The notes: a model not told the origin generated them from the letters alone. DNA of 64,000 bases from Ceratobasidium sp. AG-K (GCA_037039685.1 JAWNGF010000001.1:1364001-1428000), one strand, 5' to 3'. Positions 11,386-23,757 are shown, numbered from the stretch's first letter. Translations and numbers: made by a program.

Positions 11386-14147
11386 CGGTGCTGAATTATC
11401 GCTGAATGATTGCGGTGAAGCAACTGCTGATCGCGGTTGTTGTGGTATGAGAGGCGGATGGAGCGGTGATGGGCCGAGGCAAGATTCCGCCGCTTGGTTT
11501 TAAGTCCCGGAGAAGGGAGCGGCTGTGTCCCGACACTACGCTGTGACGTTCTGTTAAGGAACACTTGCACACAGGGGCTGGCGGACGGGCATATGCAATT
11601 CGAGAAGGAGCATGGTTGGACGAAGCCTAGATTGCATAGCTAGTCACGAGAAGATCACCCTCTGAAGGTGGCGTGCTACATGAAGAATGACTTGCACTCC
11701 CATCGAAATGCCAAAATCGGATATGTTGCTGCACAGGTTTGGCGACTGCATTACACCAGGGACCATCCCCGAGTTCTCCAGGGCTCGGAAAGATGTCGGT
11801 TCCCGCACCAAGCGTAATGAATCCCCAAGCGATCCATTGACGATCCAGCCAGTATGCCGTCAATTGCCCCCTTACGAGAAACGAGAGCCTGTCGTCGACA
11901 AGCGCCCATGTGTTGGAGCCGTGCCGTGGTGCCGACAGAAAAAAAGAAGTTAATTGTGACCTCGGGCAGTTGGAGGTGGGCGAACATGCAAGCGAAACGT
12001 TGTGCAAGGCGGTGGGTGCGACGTCGTAGCTAGGCAACGTGTCCTCTGCAAAAGGGAAATTTTGCCGTATTGAGAATTGGGAGGGTGATGGGTGCGAACG
12101 GAACGTTCTGCGCGGAAACCACTGGTTAAAAAGTCGTGTATGGCATAGCCTTAATTCGACAAAGGACACGACTTCTGGAAAAGACGGCACTGTGTTTTGA
12201 AGCACAGCGTTTGGGGTCAACATTCGTCTGATGTCATCCCGACCTTACATAATCCGAGGCAGTGTAGCTGAGCAGCATATAACCCAACCTTGCACTCGCA
12301 GACTCAAGTCCAATACGATGCAATATCCTTGTTTTGTTGTTGAATTATGCTAAATGTTGAAGGCGCAACTATGCGACACGGCGCTTGGATCCTAAAATCC
12401 CAATGTGATACTGTTTATCGAACCAATTTGTAGGCTTAAATTTCACCAGCGGGATACGGGTCATTCAGTATTCTTCAAATGAAGGTGCCTGGTAATCGAG
12501 GCTTATCCCTGAAGCCTTTGAGATTCGTGATAGAGTTAGGCGCAACCCAAACATTGATGATAAGGTGTTTGTCAGACCATATGGCTATGGAGCAACATAG
12601 TCCTCGTCCATAATTCGATAAACGAAGGGCCAGGTATTGTTGGAAAGCGCCTCGTGGAGCAGGATGGACCAGAAATAGCGAAAGCCGTCGCTCATATGAC
12701 CAGTGTAATTAGAATATTGCGTGCTCAATCAGCTGCGGCATATGGTGCTGCGTGAGCAACTACGCACAGTTGTTTCAGGAATTGTTCCAATTCCAGTCAC
12801 TGAAACAATCCCGAGATCGAAGCCAACTGGTTAATCTTCATAGTATATCTGCATCGGGTCCCAACAGAACTACATTTACATACACTGTGTTATCGATATC
12901 GGCACGCTTGGGTAAACTGAAAATCCGAGTTCCACTAGGGAGCTTTGACGGGCAGAGTGCGCATTGGCTCCAACAGATGCGAAATGTCGGAGAAGCCTAA
13001 ACAGCGCGGTTGAACGGGGCAGGACGGCTTGACGATCGAGCTTGACAGGAATGCAAAAGACTTTAGATGGCTAGTACTTGGTAAAGGCGGGGGGCGTAAT
13101 TGTGGCATAGTAAATCTGCCAATCAGCTAACCAGCCTCGGAGCTCCTACACATACTGTAACATCCAACTTACGCCTCGAGCCTCCAACGTTTCAGTGCTT
13201 GGCGGCTTCTTCCATTTAAGGTGATATTTATCCAACAGGTGAGTGGCGTCAATAGTGAGCTTGCAAAAGTTATTGGGAACTGCACTTACATGAGCGATTA
13301 CACCTCAAGTCTTAAGAAATCATGAAACCATTACGAAGCAGGCTAGGCAATTTGGTCCTAGACAGTTCAACCTTGAAGGTTCCTGCCTCGAGGACACAGT
13401 CACCGCCACGGAGGTTATTCTGCCAGACCGTGCGTTGTTCTTGTGGAAGGTTCCGTATCGAAAACGATAATGCTCTGAAGTGGACCTCAGTTCTTCGTTC
13501 AACACGTTGCCCGAGGAGGTAGCACAGGCTAAGGCTTACAATAAGGTTGCTACCCCGAGTTTGTATATTGCAGATTGAAATTGGCTCAGAGAATTGTGAA
13601 TTGAGTGGCCTTTGGTCAAAATTTGATCCATGGTTGGTGTCTTGATAATGCGGTCATAGCCTGCGAATAGCATGACCTACTTTCTGGGTGCTGTGGGGAG
13701 GGCTAAACAAAGTTGGCTGTGCGGAATCAATACATATATGGTACGTGAAATCCTCGAAAGGGCGTGTTCAGCTAACCCAACGCATTCAGTCCCGCACTTA
13801 TCGCATAAATGTAACTCCTGGGTTCAAGTTGCACAAAAATGAAAGGCGCCGGGCGCATCAACGGGGATGGTCTTGCCACATTAGGTACAGGGATGGGTGG
13901 GCTGTTCCTACCTTACTTCGCCTCGCCACGTGCGGAAGTGACAATCATCTCAGCATATGGAAAGGGCACTTGCGGCTCCGCCAAATATCGAGCTAAAAAC
14001 ATGTTTATTTTTGACATAACATCGGTAAATCAGAGAGCATGAAAGTAAGCCATATCTTGGGGTTTTAGGAGAAAAGGGGCATACGGGCTTGTTCCCGGGG
14101 TCATATGAACTGTCCAAATGCTAATCTAATCGAACCAGAGTGGAGAT
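11386..14147. other. Longest stretch without a recognisable gene (2.8 kb)
   Basis: This stretch holds the promoter side of the second Zn2Cys6 gene and the 3' side of the NADH dehydrogenase gene. The longest ORF is 198 codons on the minus strand (11627-12223). It has no family motif or splice-linked partner. Smaller ORFs (12752-13000, 13688-14042) look random, and no direct or inverted repeats of note were found by eye. Regulator genes in fungi often have long leaders, so part of it may be transcribed. Confidence 0.4.
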
Positions 14148-16917
14148 CTACAACTTGGAAAGATCCCTGCCCCAGATTCCTCTGTAGAAATGGAATGGGT
14201 GATAGCACGACACAGTACTCGGAGTAGCGTACCTGATAATCCAGTCGATCATTAGCAATGCGCGGGTGCGCATCGATACTTGTTCACTCCAGTAGATGCT
14301 TCGCCACGCATACATTGCGGCCTGACCAGGGAGGTTGAATGATGAGCAATCAGGAACTCAGGTGACTGGCCGACAGGCACTCACCAAACCTCCCATGAAT
14401 GTTGCGCCTCCAAGGTCGAATACGGCCTAGCGGTATCGTAAGCCATACTACGTTATACTCCCATGTTATCCTGCGGACTTACAGCATTCCCAATATATGC
14501 AAGGCTACCCAGGTGCCGATATTTGAAAGGTTCCGAATAAGCAGCGTCGTCGTCGACGGTGATGTCGTTGGCGGACAGAATGCGCTGTTGCTTGGCGCAT
14601 TTGCTCAGTTTCTTGCCGAGATACTTGCCCTGCTGGGACGCCACTTGCGCGGTCTGTAATAGCCTTATCAGGCCAAGGCTCGAGTCATCAATAGCAGTAT
14701 TCTTACCGCAGGCAAGGCGGTAATCTTGTTCCCCAGCTCCTCGAGAAGCATGACTAGTTCATTGAGGCCGAGATTGCCATCGTGGTCCTTGTCGTAAGCA
14801 TCAAACAGGTCGCGAAGTTTTGCAATATGTTGGTCTGTCATAGGGAACTTCTTACGGATCCGTGTCGCTGAGACAGGGTTTAGTAATCGCCAATAAGAGC
14901 ATGAATATTCATACCCATGACCTCCCACTCGTCGTAATCGATGCGTCCATCCTTGTTCTTGTCCGCCTCGTCGACCAGTTCCAGTAGGTGGCTGACGATT
15001 GAAGTTTCGATCTACATAAACAATAACAAATAGTTACTCACGCTGATCTTCGTTGAGATAAGATTACGCACCGTGCTTGCATCCCCGACCGCATATACAG
15101 TACCCAAAGGTGCTCCTTTGACTCGTAGATGAGAATCGACCTCGATTGCCTACAGCCACGGCTTAGCGGGCGACCTCAAGGGCGCAAGAGCTGAACCTAC
15201 CTTTCTGTGGACCTGGTTCGGGAGGAGATCACTGACGCGCTGAGTGAATGGATTCATGGCGATACCAGTACTCCAAAGCACGAAATTACTAGGAATCGAG
15301 TATAGGACCTTCTTGCCATCGGGTTCGCGGTGTTCATATTCGACACGGTCCGGGTAGACAGCCTTGACACGCGCGTTGGTAATAACATTCACATTGTCCC
15401 GGTTGAACTTTTGCTGAAGCGAAATAGTTCAGCGTTGAAGACGACGAGGAAAGCGTAAACAAACCTCGGCGTATTGAGAGATGCTCTCCGAGTATGTGTT
15501 CAAGATATGGTCCCTGTTAGAGCGGCGTGGGAGGCTGCAGCCAGACCGATACTTAGGAACATACCTGGACTGGATTATGTGGATGGATACCTCCTCGCGT
15601 AGCAGTTTCGGATACTAATCTATGTATGAGAATTTGATTCATGGCTGGGTAAAAAAAGAACATACGTAACGGATGATGTCTTCCTGGCATAAATCGTAGA
15701 TCTCCTGGGAAAGAGGCCGCGACGTCAGATAACGTGGTTAATCTCTAAGCGATAGAACCAACCGCTGCAGTTTCCACGCCTGTGGGACCTCCTCCGCAAA
15801 TGACAAAGGATAGGAGACGCTGACGTTGTTCCGGAGTAGTCGTGGGTAAGGATGCGAGCTCGAAATTATCTGCAAAGTTCACCAATGTTAGCTGATCGAC
15901 ACACGGGCAGGCCAAAAATAATCTGACCGAAAATACGTCGACGCATTGCTTGCGCATCACGGATGTTCTTGAGCTGGAAACAGTGTTCTAAGCCGGGCAC
16001 TCCATGCTGAGCGGAAACAGATCCCACAGCAATAACGAGTTTGTCATATCTAAAGCCTAATGAGGAGTAATTCCGAGAACAAGCAGAGAAACTCACGGGA
16101 TATACATCTTCTGAGTAAGACCATTCTCCGTTGGAGTCTCAACCTCCAGTAAGCGGTCTGAAAAGACGACATCGACAGCAGTTCCACAGAGATAATGGCC
16201 ATGAACACGAGCAACCAGTTTGCGCAAAGGCTCAATCAAGCTACGAACTTGAACAGTGCCGACAGCAGCCGAAGGAAGAAGGGGCGTAAAGTTGTTGTAC
16301 GTATCCGGTGAGACGACAGTGACGTGATAGTCCATCGGATTCAGCGTTTTCAGAATACTCACGGCCTGAAGATAATCTGATGAGTTGGTGGATGACGAGA
16401 TTCTGGAAGTACTTACACCCCAGCCACCTCCTACAATGACAAGTCGTGGTTTGCTGGATAAGGCCTTGGCCTCTTCATCTTCCTCGTCGCCAACGAGTGC
16501 GGATGCGATCGGCAGGTTCTTGGGACCACCCTTTTCAGGTTTCAAAGCCAACGGGTTAACAGGGACCTTGTCCAAATGTTTGTCATTGTAAGTGAATATA
16601 TCGTGGAGGAAGAGGCCGCCAGTAAGCAGCCCAACGCCAAGGGCCGAGCAACCAATCAAAAAGCCAGACCATTTGAGTCCTGTAGCGAAGCGACGAAGAA
16701 GAACGACAGACCGAGGCGGGGGAGGTGGGTTAGGGAGTCCCGGCACGGGCGACACCTCTGTGCGACGGGGGAAAGTTGTACCAAAGTGAGATCGTTGCGC
16801 GAGCGTGTTTGGAAAAGGAAAAAGTCGTCTAAAATCATTAGGTGGTCTATGATATCGTGATACCGGCCCCAAAACCTTGGCTAGCGTCGCCGCTGAAGAG
16901 CGGACGACAAAAACCAT
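14148..16917 (-). CDS. External alternative NADH:ubiquinone oxidoreductase with EF-hands (type II NADH dehydrogenase)
   Basis: It should pass electrons from NADH to ubiquinone without pumping protons, at the inner mitochondrial membrane. The N-terminus is a basic targeting sequence (MVFVVRSSAATLAKVLGPVS) followed by a membrane segment (GFLIGCSALGVGLLTGGLFL). The first FAD/NAD dinucleotide fold reads LVIVGGGWGAVSILKTLNP across an in-frame intron. The second reads LSFVICGGGPTGVETAA. Further conserved parts are YDKLVIAVGSVSAQHGVPGL and VLWSTGIAMNPF. Two EF-hands (DEADKNKDGRIDYDEW and DAYDKDHDGNLGLNEL) are inserted before the C-terminal part. The end (MIDWIIRGIWGRDLSKL, last intron removed) is the typical membrane-anchoring tail. 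EF-hands in this family suggest Ca2+ control and an outward-facing active site. The stop is at 14148-14150. It is head-to-head with CLP1. Confidence 0.93.
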
Positions 16918-17180
16918 GTTGACAAGGTTGGACGGTCGTGGAGGGGCTCAAGGGGGCTGTCAACTTGCTCGGCGGGTATGAGTTGCCTGACGTCAGACCC
17001 TGTTCATTAAACCCTCCTCCCTGGGTAAGCACCCTGATACCACGTGATGTGCTATTCCGCATTTGGGGTCAGGCTGCGACCACCATTAAAGTCATATTCT
17101 TGCGACGGGAAACCAAAAATCAGCCGAAACCGCAATACATTGATCTCGTTTGTGGAATCTAGTATATTTATCACCCCAAT
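16918..17180. promoter_or_regulatory. Divergent promoter region, NADH dehydrogenase / CLP1
   Basis: 263 bp separate the two start codons. A TATATTTA sequence at about 17163-17170 is close to the CLP1 start, but no factor site could be assigned. Confidence 0.4.
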
Positions 17181-19060
17181 ATGCCAGAGACTGTGCCCGC
17201 CACAAACTCGTCGGACTTCCGAACGTGGAATCTGTCCGCCAAGTCAGAGTACAGGTTTGAGCTTGAAGCAAATGTGTCACTGGCTGTCAGGGTACGTTTT
17301 TGCATACGCCGGTGAGCAAAACCTCAGCAAACTACAGTTGACCTCTGGGACGGCAGAGGTTTATGGTGCCGAGCTTGCACCAGGACGATTGTATCTATAT
17401 GGAGGGGAGTGCAAGGCCGCAGTGTTTACCTGGTATGGGTGCACCCTCGAGATAAGTTTTATATTGCCACCATCGACTTCTTTACTCACATCCACTGCAC
17501 GTTGCTGGACGGCCATCGACAGAATACACGTCCGATGAGACACCTATGGTCCCCTTGATGAACATACATACGGCGTTCGAGAAGATGCGCATTCTTGCAC
17601 ACCGCGCACTGACATCCAACCAGCACGAAACTGCCAGATCCCGTCCCCCTCGTGTACTGGTACTGGGACCTGAGAGTTCCGGTAAAACTAGTGCCTGCAA
17701 AGTATGGTGTAACTATGCAATTCGTGGACGCAGCTGGTGTCCGACTCTGGTGAATCTTGACGTTGGGGAGGTGGGTCCAAGGGTTAATCCTTCAAACTGG
17801 GAACTCTCTCAAATTATATCGCCTAGGGTGGTTGGACAATACCCGGTACCGTATCTGCTTGCCCCCTGTCAGCGGCCATTCCAACGTGTACGCCGGCGAA
17901 CCCGTTTGGTGCGACTGCCACATCGGCACCAACGGCCCTTTCATCCTCGGCTTTACTCCCCATCGTATATTGGTTTGGACATACTGAACCTAGGCGGAAT
18001 CGACAGCTATTGGAGAAGTTGATTCACACACTCGCCGACAGCGTCAAACAGAAGTTTCAACAAGATCATACATGTGAGAAGAATATGCATTTTGGATCGT
18101 AAACCAGACATTTAAGACCAGCTGCTAGTGAACGCGTCTGGCTTCATCATTGACGCCCCAGCCGAGTTCTCTGTGTCTAGTCCGCAAACGGATAATAAAT
18201 ATAACCTGATCAAGGCATGCGTAGAAGCATTCAACGGCGAGTTTAACTTGAGTAAATTGTTTATAGACCATTGACTAGAATTTTAGTAAATACAATTCTC
18301 ATTATGGGCCACGAAAAGCTCAATGTCGAGCTACAACGAATATACGGCAGCTCAAGCGGTATCACCGTGCTCAAGGTTCCGAAATCCGGCGGGGTAAGTA
18401 ATTGTCTAATAAGCCTTTATGTCTCTCATGCACTATTATCTCTAGGTAGTGGAACTTGATTATGCAAGTCGTACGAGGATATGCGCGTCTCAAATCCGTG
18501 CATACTTTTATGGCACGCCTCTGTACCTTCCACCCTCCATAAACCCTGCTACTGCTCAACTCGGCGGAGAAGCGACGGAGTCTACACTATCGCCGTTCTC
18601 CAACACCATTAGCTTCAACGATATCCATATCTACAGAATTGGGATAGTAAGTACCTCTATAGCTTGGATCACAGTCCACGAGCCGACCTATTTGATCTAG
18701 CAACTCTTGCACCAAGCTCTGCACTACCGATTGGAGCGACTAGGGCAATTGGCGAGATGCAACCTGTGCGAGTTGATATTGAGTCTGGAGGGATATTAAA
18801 CAGCGTACTCGCACTATTGGCGCCGTTCGACTCGAATCCGTCAGACGAAGCGCTCTTGAAACAAGAAGTTTCTGGATTCCTTATTGTGTTAGTTCATGAA
18901 TTGCTTCTCACTGGGCCCAAAAAGACATACTGATTAATTGGCCTTACATAGTACCGCTGTTGATATTCCAAGGCGAAAGCTCACGGTTTTATCGCCCAGT
19001 CAAGGCTCACTAGCTGGAAGAGTAGCTTTGATAGGGAGTCTAGAGTGGCAGGATCGGTAG
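17181..19060 (+). CDS. CLP1: CLP1, mRNA 3'-end processing factor / polynucleotide 5'-hydroxyl kinase family
   Basis: CLP1 is a subunit of cleavage factor I in pre-mRNA 3'-end formation. The sequence gives WNLSAKSEYRFELEANVSLA, then LTSGTAEVYGAELAPGRLYL and VFTWYGCTLE. Next come the Walker A loop VLGPESSGKTSACKVW and NLDVGEGGWTIPGTVSACPL. Later exons read VNASGFIIDAPAEF, FNVNTILIMGHEKLNVE, TLAPSSALPIGATRAIGEM and the end VALIGSLEWQDR. Two introns are unusual: 17452-17500 starts ATAAGT and ends AC, and 18237-18286 starts GCGAGT and ends AG. With both removed the protein aligns through the conserved blocks. Remaining introns are GT-AG. Whether the kinase is active, as in human CLP1, or inactive, as in yeast, cannot be decided here. 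Confidence 0.92.
17452..17500 (+). other. Apparent AT-AC intron in CLP1
   Basis: This 49-nt segment begins ATAAGTTTT and ends CACTGCAC, with a CTCAC branch-like motif 12 nt before the end. Its removal joins GCTLE to VAGRPSTEYTSDETPM in frame. That matches the spacing of the same block in human CLP1 (recalled as GCSVQL..DTPM) without gaps. No AG lies where a standard acceptor would be needed. A weaker GT-AG alternative (17456-17522) also keeps the frame but loses five residues. Confidence 0.65.
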
Positions 19061-19409
19061 CTTATACTGTTGGGATAAATGCCTTACTGGAGTCCGTTTT
19101 GGGGATGATAATCAAGGTCCATGTTGACAAATTCATGTTCCTGCGATCACAACAATTACCAATACCGTAGCCACTGAGAGTTGACTTGAACGGCCACCAG
19201 CTTGAGCTCCATCCTCTCGTATGACCTTTTTTCGGATATTGGTTTTATGAAAAATATGAACCGAAAGTATTCGAGTAACCCCAGCGCCGCGCTGTCCTTT
19301 CTAAGGTGAGCATGCTGGCATTGCTACCGGGAGTGGCGTCCTTTATCAACCGATTTACCATGCGCAGGACATAGACTTTGAAACTTCGACAGATATAAAA
19401 AAAGAAGAA

Positions 19410-22400
19410 ATGCTATCTGAACCTGTTCTGGACGACGTTCACGTCAAACATGAACCTCGTGAGGGCCACCTTGAGAATGGGGAAATCTACGACGCGGCCG
19501 ATGCTGCCCAGGTCTGAGATATCGAAGAGCTTATATGTTATCAAGTTGTCTGGTGCGTCATGCTTGGTCTTTCTCGTGCATAACATTGGAGTGACCGAAT
19601 CTTGTAAATTAACAGAAATGATTCGCACGGTCCTTGAACACGAGGCGCACTTGTTTACTACCGCCGAGGTCAAGATTCTCCACACACTATTGCGTATCGA
19701 ATGTAAGTTTGACATGGGGCTGTCTTGCATAAACTGCATTAACTTTTTGCAATCTTTTTCGCAGACGAGTCTCAGTTCCTTACTTCGCGAATCGCCCTAC
19801 GAAAGCAAGGCAAATGGCATCGTTTTGATCACCTCCTTGCGAGCTACACTCCAGAGTTTACGAAGTACATGAATGTACCCGAGCTCAATGTACCAAAAGT
19901 GATGGCCGAAACCCTCTCAAAGCTTTGCGCATATTCACGTGCTCGGGAACAGCCTTTCGTTCCAGTTGATCAAAAGGAAGTGATCGACCTCACACTGGAT
20001 AGTGATGACGAAGGTGCAGACGGGCTTGGGCCCAGCGCCAGCAGCGCTAGTAAAACTGCCTCAGTCGTCACTCCGGCCCCTGCTCTGGATGGTGACTCTG
20101 ACCTCGTCGATCTTATGGATGACCCGAGTTCCGCCAGTCCAACCGAGCTGCTCGAGTGTCTAACTGGGGACGAACTCAAGGTTGTGGCAAAGAAACTCAA
20201 AGTTTCTGGAAAGGGAAAGTCCACGCGTGCGGATCTAATCAAAGCTATTCTTCATTCAACATCTACCCAAACGACCTTGCCTTTCGCCGTTGTCTCGAAA
20301 TCGTTGGCTTCACCATCGGCCGCAAAATCCAAAAATAATTGGAAACAGTTCTTTGCTCTCAACCCACACGGATCCTGTGGGAAGAAACAAAACATGCCTC
20401 TACAAGAACGTCGTGTCCGTGAGATGTGCCACGACACATACGGAGCGTGCTTTAGGCTCCGTGATGAAGTTTTGCAAGCCTTGCGCCTTACTAGCGTAGT
20501 GTATTTCCGCAGGTGTGTTGCCACGAATTCGTCCAACCACATTTGCAGCCATTGACCAAGATCGTTGTTCTCAGCGTAGAATACTTGGAGTCGGATTCGC
20601 TTATGCTTTCGTCGATTCTTGCAACGACTGGAAAGCGAACCTACCCCAAGTATGAATATAAGCGCACGACCGAAGTGTTCGAAACACGCGCCGACCTTTT
20701 GCGATATGTAGAAACGTCTCAACTACTCAATCAGGTCGACCAGACTCTTGAAGGGCTAACGCAACCTCCCGGAGCGAAGTTTGACCGGTTAAAAGCTGCC
20801 CAAGAAGTCGTAGAGACATGGGAAGCTCACTGGGATCGGTGGAATTCACTCGTTGCGTATCTAAAAGACAAATCTCGCAGACAAAGAGGCCTCGAAAGAT
20901 TTGAGGAAGGTAACTAACAACTAATATGTATGCTAGTACCAGCGTGCTCACCTCTCCCCTAGGATACCTCCTTACACGGCTGGTCTACAAGGCCGTCGAG
21001 GCTTTTGCAAGGTTACAGAGATACGACATGGAGTTGAAGCTGCTTGGAGCTCTCCTGCGTCAGACGAGGTGGAGGCAAAGCAAACGAGGCTCTTGGTATG
21101 ACCGCATTGCCCTTATCTACACCCGGTACATGGGCGGCGGCGACGACAATCTTCGTAAAGCCCGCGACATTTTATTGGAGGGACTGAACGACAAATTAGT
21201 GCATATTGGTACGTCTCAGGCCTAAATGTTACCGACGCGATACTAACGCATGTACCTCCCCATAGGCAGTCGACCCATGCTATTGCGTCGTCTTCAAAGG
21301 CTGGAAAAGCAGCTTCGCATTCCACAAGGAGAACAATATGTTGGCGAAGGCGAACTCAGGACTGCAGCCCTCGTTCAGATTGAAGGCACTCGTGTTTTCG
21401 TGCCAACTATCCCTGGACCTTCATCAATTAACGTTAGCATACTGGCAGTGTCAAGTCCCATAGCCCCGGAGAAAACCCCTGCTACGAAAGCCGACTATTA
21501 TACTCAAATTTCTACTCCGATGCTCGACAAACAGAAGCCTCCGAAATGGACTGGCAAATCTATATGGGTTGGCAAGGAGGGAGATGTGAACGTTGAAACC
21601 CTGGCGCTGGAACACTACGCAAGTTTGGGCTTCAGAGGGTCGGTTTGCTTCGTTCACTTCCCTACTAACGAAGCTCACTGTGGATATCAGATTTCATTCC
21701 GAAGGCAGCATTGTCTCAACGTTGTTTGGGTTGTTATTCTGGGACATCCTCTTTGCACAAGTCCCAGGGGCGTTTGAGACGCCTTATCAATCTGCACCCA
21801 TGGACCTCATGCACGATTCCTTTTTCACCTCACGAGAAGACATTATAAATGCAAGGCTCGAAGAATTGGCCGACGACCCCAACGCCGCATGCCGAATAAT
21901 TGAGGAAGTCGATGTGCGTGAGAGGGAACGCGAACCTTGGTGCATTGGCGTGCGTTGGGAAATGTTTGAACGCGGCGACTTGCTTGAAATCGCGGATGTA
22001 AGCGTATCGCAGCTTTGTCCGAGCACCTGCCTAATCCTTTGGCTCTGACAGTGTCTAGGCGGCCGTGCTCTCGCTGCTATATGCCGGTTGCTCGCAGAAG
22101 AATACCGCAACCGTCAGGGTGGTGTACCAGATCTCTTCATTTGGAACGCTTCCGAGAAGAAATGCAAGTTTGTCGAAGTCAAAGGGCCTGGCGATAGCCT
22201 TTCTGAAACACAAAAAGTACGTTTTGTTGCACATTCCCTGATCACGAGGGGGCTTAGTCGTCGGTAACTAGGTTTGGATTGACGTTCTGCTGGGCGCCGG
22301 TGTTGATGTCGATGTCTGCCGCGTATATGAACATGGCAAGATACCCGCTTCCCGCCCGGCTAAAGGCAAGAAAGGTCACTCCAAGGCTCCGAGGAGGTCG

Positions 22401-23522
22401 ACAAGCAGAGGGCATATCTCCAAGGCAGCTAGGCTTAAGCTTGAACCTGCCGACGACGAAACCGAGGATAAACTCTGGAGTTCTAGTGACGATGACACGA
22501 GTCCTGTGGGCCCAAAACGGAATATCATAGGACAATCAACGTCCCCCCCTCGAACATCGGTCGATGCACAAGACCCGGATAAACGAGTCTCCCTTGATAA
22601 CGCCGCCTCACGATCCAAAGAAAACCACCCTCCCCGCGTCCTTACTCCTTCGCCCTGTCGGACGAGTCCTATTAAGAGGAGTTCGTTCCACGCTGAATTG
22701 GATGACACCGACCAAGCACCAAAGAAGCGCAAGCCCGGCGCTATAATAGTCCTCTCGGCGGGCGACTTCGATATACCTGCACCTAGCTTGCAGACGCCTA
22801 TTCAAGCGAATCACATACATACAGCCACACTTCGACCGATAACTTCCCTCCCAGCACCTGTACTTCCCACAGAGCCGATGGAACCGGAGCTCGGATGCTT
22901 AGATGTAGCAACCAAGGCTGGGCCAGCATCTATTCAAGGAACTTTAATGCCAGAGATACCTCAATCAACAGCGCCATGCCAGCCCCTGGCAGGTTGCTCG
23001 AGCCCGGCATTCGATAACGTTCCAAGCTTGGACCCGGCTTCGGACTTGCACACGAACGCCGGCGCTGGGTTGAAGACCGATCCGCAGCCAGGACCGCAAA
23101 CGAACCAGAGCCCATATATTAGGCGCGTTCGCACGAACAAACAGATGCGAGACATGCTTCATACCACGCCCGCCAAGAAGAGCCGCAAGAAAGCACCCGA
23201 TCCGAGCCCTGTGAAGGCCTCGCCACCCAGGGAGACCACACCAAAACGCACGCGCAAGGATTCCCCGACACATACAACCGCCCCCAATGAAGCCTCGAGA
23301 CCGACGGCTATTACCGCGCCAAGAGCGCGACCCACAGATTGGAGGGACGATGGCGCTGCCACAGCGCGGGAGCTTCGACCACGAAGGAGTTTAGCGAATA
23401 GGCATGCTGAAGTAGCAGGCAACCCGGTGGAATGGGAAAAGAGGTGGCCAGGGACATTTCCTAAATGGGAAGGGGACTTGACAGGAGCAAACTCAGACAA
23501 GGACTACGAGCCATCTCAATGA
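19410..23522 (+). CDS. FAN1: FAN1-type structure-specific nuclease (VRR-NUC) with SAP domain and long C-terminal tail
   Basis: FAN1 trims branched DNA during interstrand crosslink repair in the nucleus. The N-terminal block reads RRAYMLSKMIRTVLEHEAHL and, after a splice, RIALRKQGKWHRFDHLLASY. A SUMO-interaction-like motif (VIDLTLDSDDE) and a SAP-like helix pair (GDELKVVAKKLKVSGKGKST) follow. Then come a helical repeat region (KYEYKRTTEVFETRADLLRY), the GFRGFHSEGSIVSTLFGLLF active-site region and the VRR-NUC core (GGVPDLFIWN..KFVEVKGPGDSLSETQK). After VWIDVLLGAGVDVDVCRVYE the frame stays open for roughly 400 more Ser/Pro/Lys-rich residues to the stop at 23522. The first Met at 19410 is provisional; an upstream GTGAGC..GCAG pair cannot be joined in frame. 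Nine or so introns are needed. Confidence 0.9.
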
Positions 23523-23757
23523 TTCTAGCCGTTTTTGGGGGGTTTTTTTTTTCATTATTATCTTGTATGTATTTATATCTGCGGGTCTCGGTCGTCGTGC
23601 CAGTGTACTACATCCGTCTATTTGTATGATTTCTCAGTTATTACGGGATCAAACCATTCGACCGTTGCAACCAATAATTCAGGCTTCAAAACAACTCGTA
23701 TAAATGCGACAATTAATAATACATCATGCTCATGCATCCTCCAATCCTACAGCCCGC
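23523..23757. other. Convergent 3' intergenic region
   Basis: This short spacer between the FAN1 and FBP1 ends includes a G-run followed by a T-run near 23535-23552. No coding signal. Confidence 0.4.

Noticed and set aside
11627..12223. 198-codon ORF on the minus strand
   Set aside because: No family motif, Trp/Phe/Ser composition unlike neighbouring proteins, and no splice-linked partner. Kept only as part of the gene-poor stretch.
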